A stretch of DNA of 64,000 bases from Lysinibacillus irui (GCF_028877475.1 NZ_CP113527.1:4023501-4087500), one strand, 5' to 3'. Positions 1 through 8,803 are shown, numbered from the stretch's first letter. A program made the numbers and translations. The notes: generated by a model from the sequence alone, not told the origin.

Positions 1-363
1 ACCATTTTCGCCATATTTGAATGTGTATCCAGCTTGATATACATAATCGATAAATGTTTGTAATGGTGCTGGAATTGTTAAGTTCCAAAGTGGGAATGCA
101 AATACAACTAAATCAGCAGCAGTTAATGCATCCATTGCTTTTTGTTTAGCAGCTAAAAGACGCGATTCGATGTCTGTTAACTCTCCACCATTTTGTACTT
201 TACCGAATGCATTGAAAAGGTCTTGTCCAAAATAAGGCATATCCTCTGCAAATACGTCAAAAGTTGTAACGTTTACACCTTGTACATTTTCCATGAATGT
301 ATCATACATTTTTGTTGAAATACCGTCTGGACGGTTATTAGCTTTTACTACTAAAACGTTCAT
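1..363 (-). CDS. azoR: FMN-dependent NADH-azoreductase, C-terminus cut off by window edge
   Basis: Reading the minus strand from the ATG at 363 gives about 121 codons starting MNVLVVKANNRPDG and reaching FPLWNLTIPAPLQTFIDYV, typical of the N-terminal flavodoxin-like half of AzoR. The enzyme is a cytosolic FMN protein that reduces quinones and azo compounds with NADH by two-electron transfer, avoiding semiquinones. The full family is about 200-210 residues, so roughly 40% lies outside the window. A GGGGAG ribosome site precedes the ATG. The near-palindrome at 397-414 just upstream resembles MhqR operators, and the same 18-mer stands before the mhqD-like gene at 40 kb, which suggests AzoR2-type quinone-inducible control. 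Family call is firm; substrate is inferred. Confidence 0.9.
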   Translation of the reverse strand, partial: MNVLVVKANNRPDGISTKMYDTFMENVQGVNVTTFDVFAEDMPYFGQDLFNAFGKVQNGGELTDIESRLLAAKQKAMDALTAADLVVFAFPLWNLTIPAPLQTFIDYVYQAGYTFKYGENG

Positions 364-395
364 TATATAAATTCTCCCCTAAATTTCATGTTTTG

Positions 396-415
396 ATATC
401 TCGAATTCAAGATAT
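396..415. promoter_or_regulatory. Candidate MhqR operator upstream of azoR
   Basis: The 18-mer TATCTCGAATTCAAGATA at 397-414 is a near-perfect inverted repeat around GAATTC. It is the exact reverse complement of the 18-mer at 40659-40676 before the mhqD-like gene. In Bacillus subtilis MhqR represses azoR2 and mhqD from palindromes of this kind. The match in sequence and in target genes supports the call; binding itself is inferred. Confidence 0.7.
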
Positions 416-526
416 GTGTTTATCTTAAAAAATTTCACCTAAAAAGTCAATGTTCCTTCCCTCAGACTTTAGACTGAAATATTATGTTACGATTTTTTCG
501 GTATTATAAGAGGTATTTAAACCCTC

Positions 527-1234
527 TTAAAAATTACAGCTATCATCTGTACATACACCAGTATCCCCTGAACCAGCCATCTTTAGCTTTGGTTGTAAGC
601 CCTCTTCCTCGGCTACTTTACGCAAGGTTTCTTCGAATACCTCCTGTGGCTGTGCCCCTGAAATACCATATTTGCGGTTTAAAACAAAGAATGGTACCCC
701 GCGAACGCCAAGCTGTAGACCCTCTTGAATATCTGCTTCCACTTCATTTTTATAATCATCATTTGCAATAACCTTAGCAACCTCATCACGTTGTAATCCA
801 ACCTGCTCAGCAATTTCTAATAAAACAGCTTCTTGACCTATGCGCTTTCCTTCAATAAAGTGACTGTGTAAAAGCGTCTCCACTAGTGCCGTAACATCTC
901 CTTGTTGCTCAGCCCATTTTACAAGTCGATGTGCTTTTAGCGTATTCTCTTCCATCAAATTGCTAAAATCATAGTTTAAGCCCACTTCTTTCGCTCGTTC
1001 CGTTACGCCAAGTGTCATTTCTTTAGCCTTCTCTATAGACATTCCGTATTTCTTCGCTAAGGATTCATAAACAGTAGTATTCGAATCCACTGGAGTAGTA
1101 GGGTCTAGTTGATAACTTTTATAGACTAGTTCCACTTGCCCGCCATAGCCAGTATCTTCAATTGCCTTTTCTAATTGCTTTTTACCTATATAACAAAATG
1201 GACATACATAATCAGACCAAATTTCAATTTTCAT
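527..1234 (-). CDS. DsbA family FrnE-like disulfide oxidoreductase
   Basis: A 235-residue thioredoxin-fold protein. The N-terminus MKIEIWSDYVCPFCYIGK carries the CPFC redox pair at residues 11-14. The cis-Pro loop is seen as GVRGVPFFVLNRKYGISGAQ. A second pair, CTDDSC (228-233), forms a CX4C tail like that described for Deinococcus FrnE. There is no signal peptide, so it acts in the cytosol, probably on thiol stress substrates or polyketide-type quinols (family knowledge). An upstream extension is open, but the ATG at 1234 follows AAAAGGAGTGAG, which decides the start. A paralog with the same architecture lies at 63242-63946. The gene follows no obvious operon; it is divergent from the FAD/Rieske gene. 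Confidence 0.88.
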   Translation of the reverse strand: MKIEIWSDYVCPFCYIGKKQLEKAIEDTGYGGQVELVYKSYQLDPTTPVDSNTTVYESLAKKYGMSIEKAKEMTLGVTERAKEVGLNYDFSNLMEENTLKAHRLVKWAEQQGDVTALVETLLHSHFIEGKRIGQEAVLLEIAEQVGLQRDEVAKVIANDDYKNEVEADIQEGLQLGVRGVPFFVLNRKYGISGAQPQEVFEETLRKVAEEEGLQPKLKMAGSGDTGVCTDDSCNF

Positions 1235-1357
1235 TAAACTCACTCCTTTTGCTACATTGTAGCGGCAGAGCAAATCCCAAGGCAATATTTATGCTTCATT
1301 GCATAAATTTTCAAGCCTATCTACATACTGAAGTTAAAAACAATGTGAGGTTTATCT

Positions 1358-2737
1358 ATGACACAATCTCTTTGGCTCGCTACTGCCGAGTCAGTATCAC
1401 TCTCTTCACTTACTTCCTCTGTAACTTGTGATGTCTGTATTATCGGAGGAGGATTGACTGGTTTATATACAGCCTACACCTTAGCAAAAGCTGGTGTCGA
1501 TGTGGTTCTACTTGAGGCAAATACCCATTTTGGACACGGTACAACTGGCCATTCCACAGGGAAATTAACAGCGCAGCACAGCATCGTGTATGCTAATCTT
1601 TTAGAAAAACTATCGGTCGAAGAAGCACAGCTCTACTATCAGCTTAATCAACAAGCCATCGATCAAGCCAGACAAATACTTCCGGAAAATAGTGTGCGGC
1701 AAGTAGATTCGCTATTATATTGTCAATCGAAAGAAGGGTATGCACAATTATTAAAAGAGTGGAATGCTTATAAGGTTTTAAATATTAAGTCAAAAATTAC
1801 TTCTGACACTGAGCTACCCTTCCCTATTACAAAAGCCTTATGTATGTCACAACAGGCACAAATAAATCCTTTAGAGGTTAGTAATTTTCTTGCAAAAGAG
1901 GCACAGGCTATGGGCGCAAGACTATATTCAAATACCCGTGTACAGCAATTAAACATACCACAAAATAACTTACATACCGAAAAAAACATCTCGGTTCAAT
2001 ATAACAAGCTTATTTTGTGCTCGCATTATCCAATTGAGGCATTTAGAGGACTACACCTTTTCAAATTGTCTAATAGTCGTTCATACATGGTTGCTAGTAA
2101 GGTTTCAGAGACGATGCAAGGACAATATTTATCAGTTGACTTCCCTTCTCGTTCTATCCGAACAGCTACTATTAACAACGAACATTACTTAGTACTTGGC
2201 GGAGCGAATCATATTGCTGGGGAGACCGTAAATACAGAGCCTTATTATGAAGCAATATCCAATGAAATGAAGGAGCATTTTGAGCAGCAACCACTCTATC
2301 GATGGTCTGCTCAGGATATTGAAACACCAGATATTGTACCTTATGTAGGTAGAATAACAAACTCCTTGCCAAATGTGCTCATTGCCACTGGCTACCGAAA
2401 ATGGGGTATATCAAATTCCTTTGTCGCTGGGGACATCCTATCCTCCCTTATTACCGGTGCAAGAAGTGAGGATGGAGCCATTGCCCTTTATTCACCATCA
2501 CGTACAAAATTCGGTGCGCAATTCATGCAGATGCTCAAAGTAGGAGGTTTTGTCGCAAAGGAATATATAGCTGGTTATATGAAGAATGTCACAGCTCCGA
2601 CCTGCACACATTTAGGTTGTAAAACGAAATGGAATGAAGCGGATGAAACATGGGACTGCCCATGCCACGGTTCTCGTTTTAATGCAAAAGGAGAGGTGCT
2701 AGAGGGTCCAGCAGTACAACCATTAAAACTAGATTAA
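1358..2737 (+). CDS. FAD-dependent oxidoreductase with C-terminal Rieske domain
   Basis: A 459-residue fusion. Residues about 23-60 form a Rossmann FAD site (DVCIIGGGLTGLYTAYTLAKAG then VVLLEA), followed by a DAO-type oxidoreductase body with GHSTGKLTAQH. The last 50 residues are a Rieske [2Fe-2S] domain with both ligand loops, CTHLGC and CPCHGS. This architecture is known in Bacillus YhfW-type proteins, where the Rieske centre probably passes electrons to or from the flavin; the substrate is unknown. GTGAGG lies eight bases before the ATG. The gene ends 3 bases before a bidirectional terminator shared with ppaC. No neighbour suggests a pathway. Confidence 0.85.
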   Translation: MTQSLWLATAESVSLSSLTSSVTCDVCIIGGGLTGLYTAYTLAKAGVDVVLLEANTHFGHGTTGHSTGKLTAQHSIVYANLLEKLSVEEAQLYYQLNQQAIDQARQILPENSVRQVDSLLYCQSKEGYAQLLKEWNAYKVLNIKSKITSDTELPFPITKALCMSQQAQINPLEVSNFLAKEAQAMGARLYSNTRVQQLNIPQNNLHTEKNISVQYNKLILCSHYPIEAFRGLHLFKLSNSRSYMVASKVSETMQGQYLSVDFPSRSIRTATINNEHYLVLGGANHIAGETVNTEPYYEAISNEMKEHFEQQPLYRWSAQDIETPDIVPYVGRITNSLPNVLIATGYRKWGISNSFVAGDILSSLITGARSEDGAIALYSPSRTKFGAQFMQMLKVGGFVAKEYIAGYMKNVTAPTCTHLGCKTKWNEADETWDCPCHGSRFNAKGEVLEGPAVQPLKLD

Positions 2738-2771
2738 AAAAAGAGGCTGTCTTTATAGACAACCTCTTTTA
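2737..2771. terminator. Bidirectional terminator between FAD/Rieske gene and ppaC
   Basis: AAAAGAGG plus TGTC pairs with GACA plus CCTCTTTT around a TTTATA loop, with A/T runs on both sides. It can end both convergent genes. Confidence 0.75.
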
Positions 2772-2773
2772 TA

Positions 2774-3700
2774 TTATTTTAAAGCTTCTGTTAATACAGG
2801 TACAATTTGTTTTTTACGAGACACAACACCCGGTAATACAACACGATTGTTGATAAGCTCAGCACCGAATCCTTTTGCAGCCACTTCAGCTACTTGTCCA
2901 ATGGCAACAGCTGTTGAATCGTTATTTAAAATGTCAGTAACAACGAAGAAGAATAGATCTAAGCCGTTTTCTGCAACATTTTTATTTAATAAGATTTCTA
3001 ACTCCTCTTGGCGATTAAGGACATCGTTAATATCAACTGCATTGACTTGAGCCACAACAGATTTGTACTCGCCAAATTGGAATTCTTTCGCATCTAATGA
3101 TAATAGGTCTTCTAAAGATTTATCAGATAAATCAGCACCTGCTTTCAGCATCGCTAATCCATATTCTGCAGCATCCACCCCTGCAATTTGAGCTAGTTCC
3201 TCACCAGCTTTAACATCTTGTTCTGTGCAAGTTGGTGATTTAAAAAGTAATGTATCAGAAACGATTGCTGATAACATTAAACCAGCGATGTTTGCAGGTA
3301 TTGCAACACCGTTTTCTTTGAAAATTTTGTTTAGAATTGTAGCCGTACAGCCGACAGGTTCAGCGCGATAATATAATGGATCAGCTGTTTGGAAGTTGGC
3401 AATACGGTGGTGGTCGATTACTTCTGTAATTTGTACTTCTTCGATACCGTCTGCAGATTGCTGGAACTCATTGTGGTCAACAAGAATTACTTTGTCCGCT
3501 TCCCCTACTACAGATGTGATTAAACGAGGTGCCTCAAAACCAAATTTGTCTAATGCAAACTGAGTTTCATTATTAACATCTCCAAGACGCACTGCCTCAG
3601 CTTCCTCACCAATTTGTTGTTTTAAATAGGCATATACAATAGCAGATGTGATTGTGTCTGTATCTGGATTTTTATGTCCAAAAACTAATACTTTACTCAT
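2774..3700 (-). CDS. ppaC: Manganese-dependent inorganic pyrophosphatase
   Basis: A 308-residue DHH-superfamily enzyme, the normal length for family II pyrophosphatases. Metal ligands are visible in [12 protein letters not shown] (residues 6-16), LVDHNE (about 73-78) and [11 protein letters not shown] (about 92-102); the C-terminal DHHA2 domain ends in the signature [13 protein letters not shown] that binds substrate. It hydrolyses cytosolic PPi and so pulls biosynthetic reactions forward. The ATG follows TAGGAGGAATTGATTCA. It stands alone, convergent with the FAD/Rieske gene. Identification is very safe. Confidence 0.96.
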   Translation of the reverse strand: MSKVLVFGHKNPDTDTITSAIVYAYLKQQIGEEAEAVRLGDVNNETQFALDKFGFEAPRLITSVVGEADKVILVDHNEFQQSADGIEEVQITEVIDHHRIANFQTADPLYYRAEPVGCTATILNKIFKENGVAIPANIAGLMLSAIVSDTLLFKSPTCTEQDVKAGEELAQIAGVDAAEYGLAMLKAGADLSDKSLEDLLSLDAKEFQFGEYKSVVAQVNAVDINDVLNRQEELEILLNKNVAENGLDLFFFVVTDILNNDSTAVAIGQVAEVAAKGFGAELINNRVVLPGVVSRKKQIVPVLTEALK

Positions 3701-4221
3701 TGAATCAATTCCTCCTAAAATAGCACTTACATTTGTATTTTATTTTATCATACTTTATAGCCTTATAAGCGATAAAGTCAAACTTTGAATCCATTAATGA
3801 CTCTGCAAAATAAGGGTCCAAATTCCCCAAAGCCGGTGTCCTATCTTGGACAGTTGTTTACTATCTGATCTCTCAAAAACTCTCTCAAAACCGGTACAAT
3901 TTGTCTCAGACTACAATCGTTCTGTCTAAAATTTACTATAGAAAAATAATCCTAAACGTTTAAAAACTTACTTTTCGAATAGGATAGATAGATTATAACC
4001 CCCTTGACCTGTAATGTACAATTCAAAGGCGATTAAATCCTCTTATACTATTATCTATTTTTACCAGCCTTTTTTTAACATTCAATAGTAAAAATATATC
4101 TTTTTTTTAAAATATATAGTTTACATAGATATTTAGTTGTGTTTTCATATTTAAGTCATCATAATTTTATGCTATCATCAGATAGTCTATATTATTGGAT
4201 ATTCAGGAAATGGGGATTACG
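3701..4221. other. AT-rich intergenic region, no gene recognised
   Basis: This stretch separates the divergent ppaC and acetyltransferase genes. It is AT-rich with no open frame carrying a credible ribosome site. A few direct repeats of TCTCTCAAAA-type sequence occur near 3870-3890. It presumably holds both promoters, but I see no confident -35/-10 pair or operator. Confidence 0.4.
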
Positions 4222-5025
4222 ATGACAAAGAAGATGGAAAAAAAGTACATTCCTTTAGCAAACTATTTTGAAGTAGCTTTACAACAAGAAATCACTTTAT
4301 CCTTTAGTGAGTTAGAAAACATTATGGGACAAGCACTACCAAACGCCGCCTACTTAAATAAAAGCTGGTGGAAAAAAACGAAGCCCCCTCTCTCACATTA
4401 TTTATCATGGACAAATGCAGGTTATTATGTCATTGATGTTAAATTAGGTACTAGTGTCACTTTCTCTCGCACTCAAATGAAGACTACTGAAAACAATACT
4501 GCTAACAATGAGGAAAACCCTTCAGCATACATAATTAGAGGGATTGAAGCATCCGATGCTCGTTCATTCATTCATTTACAAGAGGAGATTTTCCAACAAA
4601 CTGACTTCATGTATAATGTTCAAAATGAGCTAGACCTAACTGTTCAACAACTTCGTAAAAATTTAGCCTATTGGAAGCAACTAAAAAATCGTACAATTCT
4701 ACTTTGTGTTTTAAATGGGATATTTGCAGGCTATGCTGTCGTACATGGGTATAAACAATCAAAAGTGAGACATGTTGCCTCTATTCGTTTAGCTGTGAAG
4801 GAAGAACATCAACAAAAGGGCATTGGCTCAGCACTAATGAAGGCTGTTGAAAATTGGTCTAAACAACGTGATATTTCTCGTTTAGAATTAACGGTTATGG
4901 AGCATAACAATGTGGCTCTACATCTTTTTACAAAGCTAGGATTCCAACAAGAAGGCATTCGACAAAATGCTATTAAATTAAATAATACTTATGTTAACGA
5001 ATATTGCTTAAGTAAAATTCTATAA
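4222..5025 (+). CDS. GNAT acetyltransferase with an extra N-terminal domain
   Basis: About 268 residues if started at the ATG at 4222; the open frame extends 9 codons further to a TTG without a ribosome site, and GGGG sits six bases before the chosen ATG. Residues about 8-75 form a small domain (YIPLANYF, LSFSELENIMG, ALPNAAYLNKSWW, SWTNAGYYV) of the kind found in uncharacterised DUF7662-type proteins. Residues about 105-268 are a GNAT fold with the acetyl-CoA loop in EEHQQKGIGSALMKAVENW and a C-terminal EHNNVALHLFTKLGF. Substrate unknown. The end is followed by a clear terminator. The N-terminal domain looks like a nucleic-acid-associated or regulatory module, but this is only an impression. 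Confidence 0.8.
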   Translation: MTKKMEKKYIPLANYFEVALQQEITLSFSELENIMGQALPNAAYLNKSWWKKTKPPLSHYLSWTNAGYYVIDVKLGTSVTFSRTQMKTTENNTANNEENPSAYIIRGIEASDARSFIHLQEEIFQQTDFMYNVQNELDLTVQQLRKNLAYWKQLKNRTILLCVLNGIFAGYAVVHGYKQSKVRHVASIRLAVKEEHQQKGIGSALMKAVENWSKQRDISRLELTVMEHNNVALHLFTKLGFQQEGIRQNAIKLNNTYVNEYCLSKIL

Positions 5026-5037
5026 TTCACTTTTCCT

Positions 5038-5071
5038 AGATGTCTAAATCATATTTGGACATCTTTTTTTA
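5038..5071 (+). terminator. Terminator of the GNAT gene
   Basis: AGATGTC pairs with GACATCT, followed by a run of eight T. Confidence 0.75.
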
Positions 5072-5086
5072 GTTTCTCAAAAAAAT

Positions 5087-5125
5087 ACGCATAGACTTGT
5101 GTGTTGTTACACACCATCTATGCGT
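5087..5125 (-). terminator. Terminator of the RpiR-family gene
   Basis: On the minus strand ACGCATAGA pairs with TCTATGCGT, with an inner TGTGTG/CACACA stem, then TATTTTTTT. Confidence 0.8.
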
Positions 5126-5133
5126 TGTCTCCC

Positions 5134-6000
5134 TTAAAAAACCTGTTTCTCTCTAACAGCATCTAAAAACAGTACATTATTTTCCACTTGCTCATAGGAT
5201 TGCTGATATTTTTCATACTGCCCCTTGTCCTGACTTATCATTTCCTCTATCAGTGCATGCAAGAAAGAAAATAACACAGGAGCGATGTCTAGCGAAGAAT
5301 GATTTTTTGTGCCAAGAGCAAATAATGCACTAGCATATTCTCGAATAGGCGAAAATGCAGAACCTGTAATGGCAATAATCTTCACCTTTTTTATCTTGGC
5401 AATTTCAATAATTGTCTTAATATCTTTCATTTGTTTATCAAAAGATAGCACAATTAAAGTCGTATGTTCGCCCATGCTATTCATTTGATTAACTAGTTCC
5501 TCCGAGTCCAAACGAAGTTGCTTAATATTTGTACGTAACGTTTTTAATGTGTTTGAAAGCCAATTCGCCACAGATGCATGATGACAGGTACCTAGAATAT
5601 AGATATTATCTGCTTCATGCATCCATTTTGAACTTTTTTGAATTTGTTGCTCGTTAATTAGCTGAATTGTTTCTTGAATATGTTGGCTATCTCGATGCAT
5701 AATCTTACCAAAGTTAGAATTGGTCAGCTTTTTAGCAATATATGTAGGCTGTAGGTTAGTTCCTACACTTTGAGACATGATATCATTTCTTATTTCCTCT
5801 TGAAGTTCTACATACCCTGATAATTCCATGGCATAACAAAAACGAATCACTGTAGATTCACTTACATTAGCAAGTCTGCCAACCTCTGCAGCCCCATTAG
5901 CAATAACAGTAGTGGGATTATCCATTACAAATTGCGCTACTTTGCGTTGACCCTTTGACAGCCTTACAAACCTTTTCTTTATATCCTCATGAATACTCAT
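5134..6000 (-). CDS. MurR/RpiR family transcriptional regulator
   Basis: About 288 residues from the ATG at 6000 (AAAGG upstream); an 11-codon extension is open but less well supported. Residues 1-80 are the RpiR helix-turn-helix (KGQRKVAQFVMDNP, LANVSESTVIRFCYAMELSGY). Residues about 120-250 are a SIS sugar-phosphate isomerase-like sensor domain (ADNIYILGTCHHASVANWLSNTL, TTLIVLSFDKQMKDI, KVKIIAITGSAFSPI). Such proteins sense phosphosugars and control catabolic or cell-wall genes. There is no sugar gene nearby; the next gene, niaP, is transcribed in the same direction but ends with its own terminator, so the target is unknown. Confidence 0.88.
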   Translation of the reverse strand: MSIHEDIKKRFVRLSKGQRKVAQFVMDNPTTVIANGAAEVGRLANVSESTVIRFCYAMELSGYVELQEEIRNDIMSQSVGTNLQPTYIAKKLTNSNFGKIMHRDSQHIQETIQLINEQQIQKSSKWMHEADNIYILGTCHHASVANWLSNTLKTLRTNIKQLRLDSEELVNQMNSMGEHTTLIVLSFDKQMKDIKTIIEIAKIKKVKIIAITGSAFSPIREYASALFALGTKNHSSLDIAPVLFSFLHALIEEMISQDKGQYEKYQQSYEQVENNVLFLDAVREKQVF

Positions 6001-6272
6001 TCCTAACAACCTTTCTTTCAATGACCTTATCACGAATGGGAGATTGTTTCCTACTGGCTCAAAATTCGATTAAAAATACAGTATCACGATTACAATTTGA
6101 ATACAATGACTTTTCTGAAAAATCTTTATCGCATTAACCTGCTAATATAGCAATTTAGTTTATAATTTAACTTTTTTATTGATTTGTCATTTTAACAAAT
6201 AATTTAGTTAAATTAAATAAAAATTAATAAATACTCATTTTTACTTCTTAAACTAGCGAATAAAGACAAAAA
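6001..6272. other. AT-rich intergenic stretch
   Basis: Very AT-rich DNA between the RpiR gene start and the niaP terminator, with TTAAATTAAATAAAAATTAATAAATA-type runs. It should hold the RpiR promoter. No coding frame of note. Confidence 0.4.
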
Positions 6273-6303
6273 TGTCCTGGATCCATTATTCAGATCCAGA
6301 ACA
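6273..6303 (-). terminator. Terminator of niaP
   Basis: Minus strand TGTTCTGGATC pairs with GATCCAGGACA, followed by TTTTTGT. Confidence 0.8.
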
Positions 6304-6316
6304 TTCAATTTCATGT

Positions 6317-7546
6317 CTATTCTAATTCAAGTTGCTTCGTTTCTTTCCCAAGGAAGATAACACCCACAACGCCAATAATGATTGCTCCACAGAAGATAGC
6401 AAAGATGAAACCTATGTCATACCCTGCTGTTAATAGAAAACCAACAAGCAATGGACCAAAAATACCACCTATTCTCCCTACTGCTGCCGCCATTCCCGCA
6501 CCTGTTCCACGAATGATAGAAGGATACTGCTCCGGTGTATAAGCGTATAATGCTCCCCAAGCTCCTAAGTTAAAGAAAGATAAAAACATACCCGAAGTTA
6601 ACAGCATGGCAAGAGTATCTGCATTCCCAAAAATTAATGCACTCACAGCGGTACCAATTAGATAAGAAACAAGGACAAATTTGCGTCCAAATTTTTCTAT
6701 AAACCAAGCTGCTGTAAAGTATCCTGGCAATTGAGCTAATGTCATGATCAAAACATATTTAAAGCTTGTAATCATATCAAAGCCCTTTCCAACCATTACA
6801 CTTGGAAGCCATAAAAACATACCATAATAGGAGAATACGACTGTAAACCATAAAATCCACAGCATCAATGTCGATTTAGCATACTTCTTCGACCAAACTT
6901 CTTTCATATTTTGGCTAATGCTTCTTTTTTTAGATTCTTCCTTCACAGTAAATTGAGGTGAATCTGGCAGATGCCAACGAAGATAAATAGCATAAAATGC
7001 TGGAAGCGCTGTTAGTATCAATGCCACTCGCCACCCCCATGTAGGAATGACAAAATACGAAATAAGCGCTGCAATTAACCATCCTGCTGCCCAAAAACTT
7101 TCTAGCAAAACAACTACTCGCCCTCTTTCTTTTGCTGCTACACTTTCAGATACTAATGTAGAGGCAACGGGCAATTCTCCACCTAGACCCATCCCAACTA
7201 AAAAGCGCAAAATTAAAAATGCAGTTAATGACGTAGTAAATGCAGACAAACCACTTGCAACAGAAAAGAGAACAAGTGTCCACATAAAAATTTGTTTCCG
7301 TCCTACTTTATCAGCAAATACCCCAAAAAAGAGAGCCCCTACTGCCATCCCGATTGAATTAATACTACCAATCCAGCCAGATTGACTTGGTGTAAGTCCC
7401 CAATCTGCTGCTAACGCTGCAATGACGAAAGATAATATACCAACGTCCATTGCATCGAAGAGCCACCCTACCCCTGCAACACCCAAAAGCTTATTTCTTG
7501 AGATGGGTTGTTGAGGTCTATTTGTTACGGCTGTATTTATTGTCAT
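6317..7546 (-). CDS. niaP: Niacin (nicotinate/nicotinamide) transporter, MFS
   Basis: A 409-residue, 12-helix major facilitator protein that closely resembles B. subtilis NiaP (YceI) as I remember it: LLGVAGVGWLFDAMDVGILSF at the start, GMGLGGELPVASTLVSE in TM4-5, SYYGMFLWLPSVM, LAQLPGYFTAAW, ALYAYTPEQYPS and the C-terminal GKETKQLELE. It imports niacin for NAD synthesis by the salvage route. The start is the ATG at 7546, since AGGTGA lies seven bases upstream; an upstream GTG overlaps this ribosome site. A promoter and a 12-bp tandem repeat that overlaps it lie directly upstream and suggest control by a niacin-sensing repressor. Confidence 0.9.
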   Translation of the reverse strand: MTINTAVTNRPQQPISRNKLLGVAGVGWLFDAMDVGILSFVIAALAADWGLTPSQSGWIGSINSIGMAVGALFFGVFADKVGRKQIFMWTLVLFSVASGLSAFTTSLTAFLILRFLVGMGLGGELPVASTLVSESVAAKERGRVVVLLESFWAAGWLIAALISYFVIPTWGWRVALILTALPAFYAIYLRWHLPDSPQFTVKEESKKRSISQNMKEVWSKKYAKSTLMLWILWFTVVFSYYGMFLWLPSVMVGKGFDMITSFKYVLIMTLAQLPGYFTAAWFIEKFGRKFVLVSYLIGTAVSALIFGNADTLAMLLTSGMFLSFFNLGAWGALYAYTPEQYPSIIRGTGAGMAAAVGRIGGIFGPLLVGFLLTAGYDIGFIFAIFCGAIIIGVVGVIFLGKETKQLELE

Positions 7547-7556
7547 TCTAATCACC

Positions 7557-7580
7557 TGTCTTTACACTTGACTTTACATT
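7557..7580. repeat. 12-bp tandem repeat at the niaP promoter, candidate repressor site
   Basis: TGTCTTTACACT (7557-7568) is followed at once by TGACTTTACATT (7569-7580), 10 of 12 identical. It covers the niaP -10 and start region. The position fits a repressor operator. NiaR (YrxA) is the known niacin regulator of niaP in Firmicutes, but I cannot confirm that this matches its consensus. Confidence 0.5.
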
Positions 7581-7606
7581 ACAAGATTACTATACAGTTG
7601 TTTCAA
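7578..7606 (-). promoter_or_regulatory. Sigma-A type promoter of niaP
   Basis: On the minus strand TTGAAA (7601-7606) is separated by 17 bases from TGTAAT (7578-7583), about 35 bases before the niaP start codon. Confidence 0.6.
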
Positions 7607-7663
7607 GAAAGTGACAAGTAAAATTCAAATTACCGAATTGTTTCGACAATTAACGAAATGCTA

Positions 7664-7692
7664 TTGAAATAATAGTGCAATTTGCGTTAAAA
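7664..7692 (+). promoter_or_regulatory. Possible promoter of thrC-thrB
   Basis: TTGAAA (7664-7669), 17-base spacer, TTAAAA (7687-7692). A leader of about 50 bases follows with the perfect hairpin TGTTCTT-TCTAT-AAGAACA (7714-7732) just before the AAAAGGAGA ribosome site. The hairpin could limit translation or stabilise the message; no T-box is visible. Confidence 0.4.
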
Positions 7693-7750
7693 TGTCTTTT
7701 ATACAAAAACAACTGTTCTTTCTATAAGAACAAAAGGAGATCGTAACGTT

Positions 7751-8803
7751 ATGTGGAAAGGCCTTATTGAAGAATATAAACAATTTTTACCCGTAACTGA
7801 AAATACACCCGCTTTAACTTTAAACGAAGGCAATACGCCTCTTATACATTTAGTGAATTTATCAAAGAAACTAGGTATTGAGCTTTATGGAAAAATTGAA
7901 GGTGCAAACCCGACTGGATCATTTAAAGACCGAGGAATGGTGTTTGCAGTTGCAAAAGCTATTGAGGACGGAAGTCAATGTGTTATTTGCGCTTCTACAG
8001 GAAACACTTCGGCTGCTGCCGCTGCATATGCAACACGTGCTGGTATTCAATCAATCGTTGTCATCCCTAAAGGGAAAGTTGCTCTTGGTAAACTAGCACA
8101 AGCTACCATGTATGGTGCAAAAATCATTGAAATAGATGGTAACTTTGATGATGCTCTTAATATCGTTCGCCAGGTGAGTGAAACAACTCCTGTTGCACTT
8201 GTAAATTCGGTAAATCCATATCGTATTGAAGGTCAAAAAACAGCATCCTTTGAAATTGTAGATGCCTTAGGTTCAGCACCAGATTATTTGTGTATTCCAG
8301 TTGGGAACGCAGGGAATATTACAGCATACTGGAAAGGCTTTAAAGAATATCATGCTGCAAAAGATTGCGGTCTACCAAAAATGTATGGCTTTGAGGCTGA
8401 AGGTGCCGCAGCAATCGTCAAAGGCGAACCGATTGCAAACCCAGAGACAGTAGCAACAGCCATTCGAATAGGTAATCCTGCTAGTTGGAAATTGGCAGAA
8501 GCAGCTCGCGATGAATCTGGTGGTATGATTGATTCGGTTACAGATGAAGAAATTGTTGCTGCCTATAAATTAATTGCAAGTACAGAAGGTATTTTTGTTG
8601 AGCCAGGTTCAGCTGCTTCTTTAGCAGGTGTTATTAAGTCCGTAGAAAGTGGAAAAATTCCACTGGGCGCTAAAGTTGTAACGATCTTTACAGGTAACGG
8701 GCTAAAAGATCCTGATACTGCAATGAATGTTTCTTCTGTCGAAGTTGTATCCCTCAAAAATGATGAAGAAGAAATTCGTGCATATATTGAGGGTGTACTA
8801 TGA
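7751..8803 (+). CDS. thrC: Threonine synthase
   Basis: A 350-residue PLP enzyme of normal length for the short Bacillus-type ThrC. The PLP lysine is in [11 protein letters not shown] (residues about 53-63); the phosphate loop is in PVGNAGN and the C-terminal contact in [12 protein letters not shown]. It converts O-phosphohomoserine to threonine. AAAAGGAGATCG precedes the ATG by about ten bases. It overlaps thrB by 4 bases (ATGA), a translationally coupled pair. The hom gene, often first in this operon, is not here. Confidence 0.95.
   Translation: MWKGLIEEYKQFLPVTENTPALTLNEGNTPLIHLVNLSKKLGIELYGKIEGANPTGSFKDRGMVFAVAKAIEDGSQCVICASTGNTSAAAAAYATRAGIQSIVVIPKGKVALGKLAQATMYGAKIIEIDGNFDDALNIVRQVSETTPVALVNSVNPYRIEGQKTASFEIVDALGSAPDYLCIPVGNAGNITAYWKGFKEYHAAKDCGLPKMYGFEAEGAAAIVKGEPIANPETVATAIRIGNPASWKLAEAARDESGGMIDSVTDEEIVAAYKLIASTEGIFVEPGSAASLAGVIKSVESGKIPLGAKVVTIFTGNGLKDPDTAMNVSSVEVVSLKNDEEEIRAYIEGVL

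Noticed and set aside
484..771. Plus-strand frame opposite the first FrnE-like gene
   Set aside because: Overlaps a well-supported gene, no ribosome site, no recognisable domain.
7693..7750. T-box or threonine attenuator before thrC
   Set aside because: The leader is too short, has no T-box sequence and no terminator; only a small hairpin is present.
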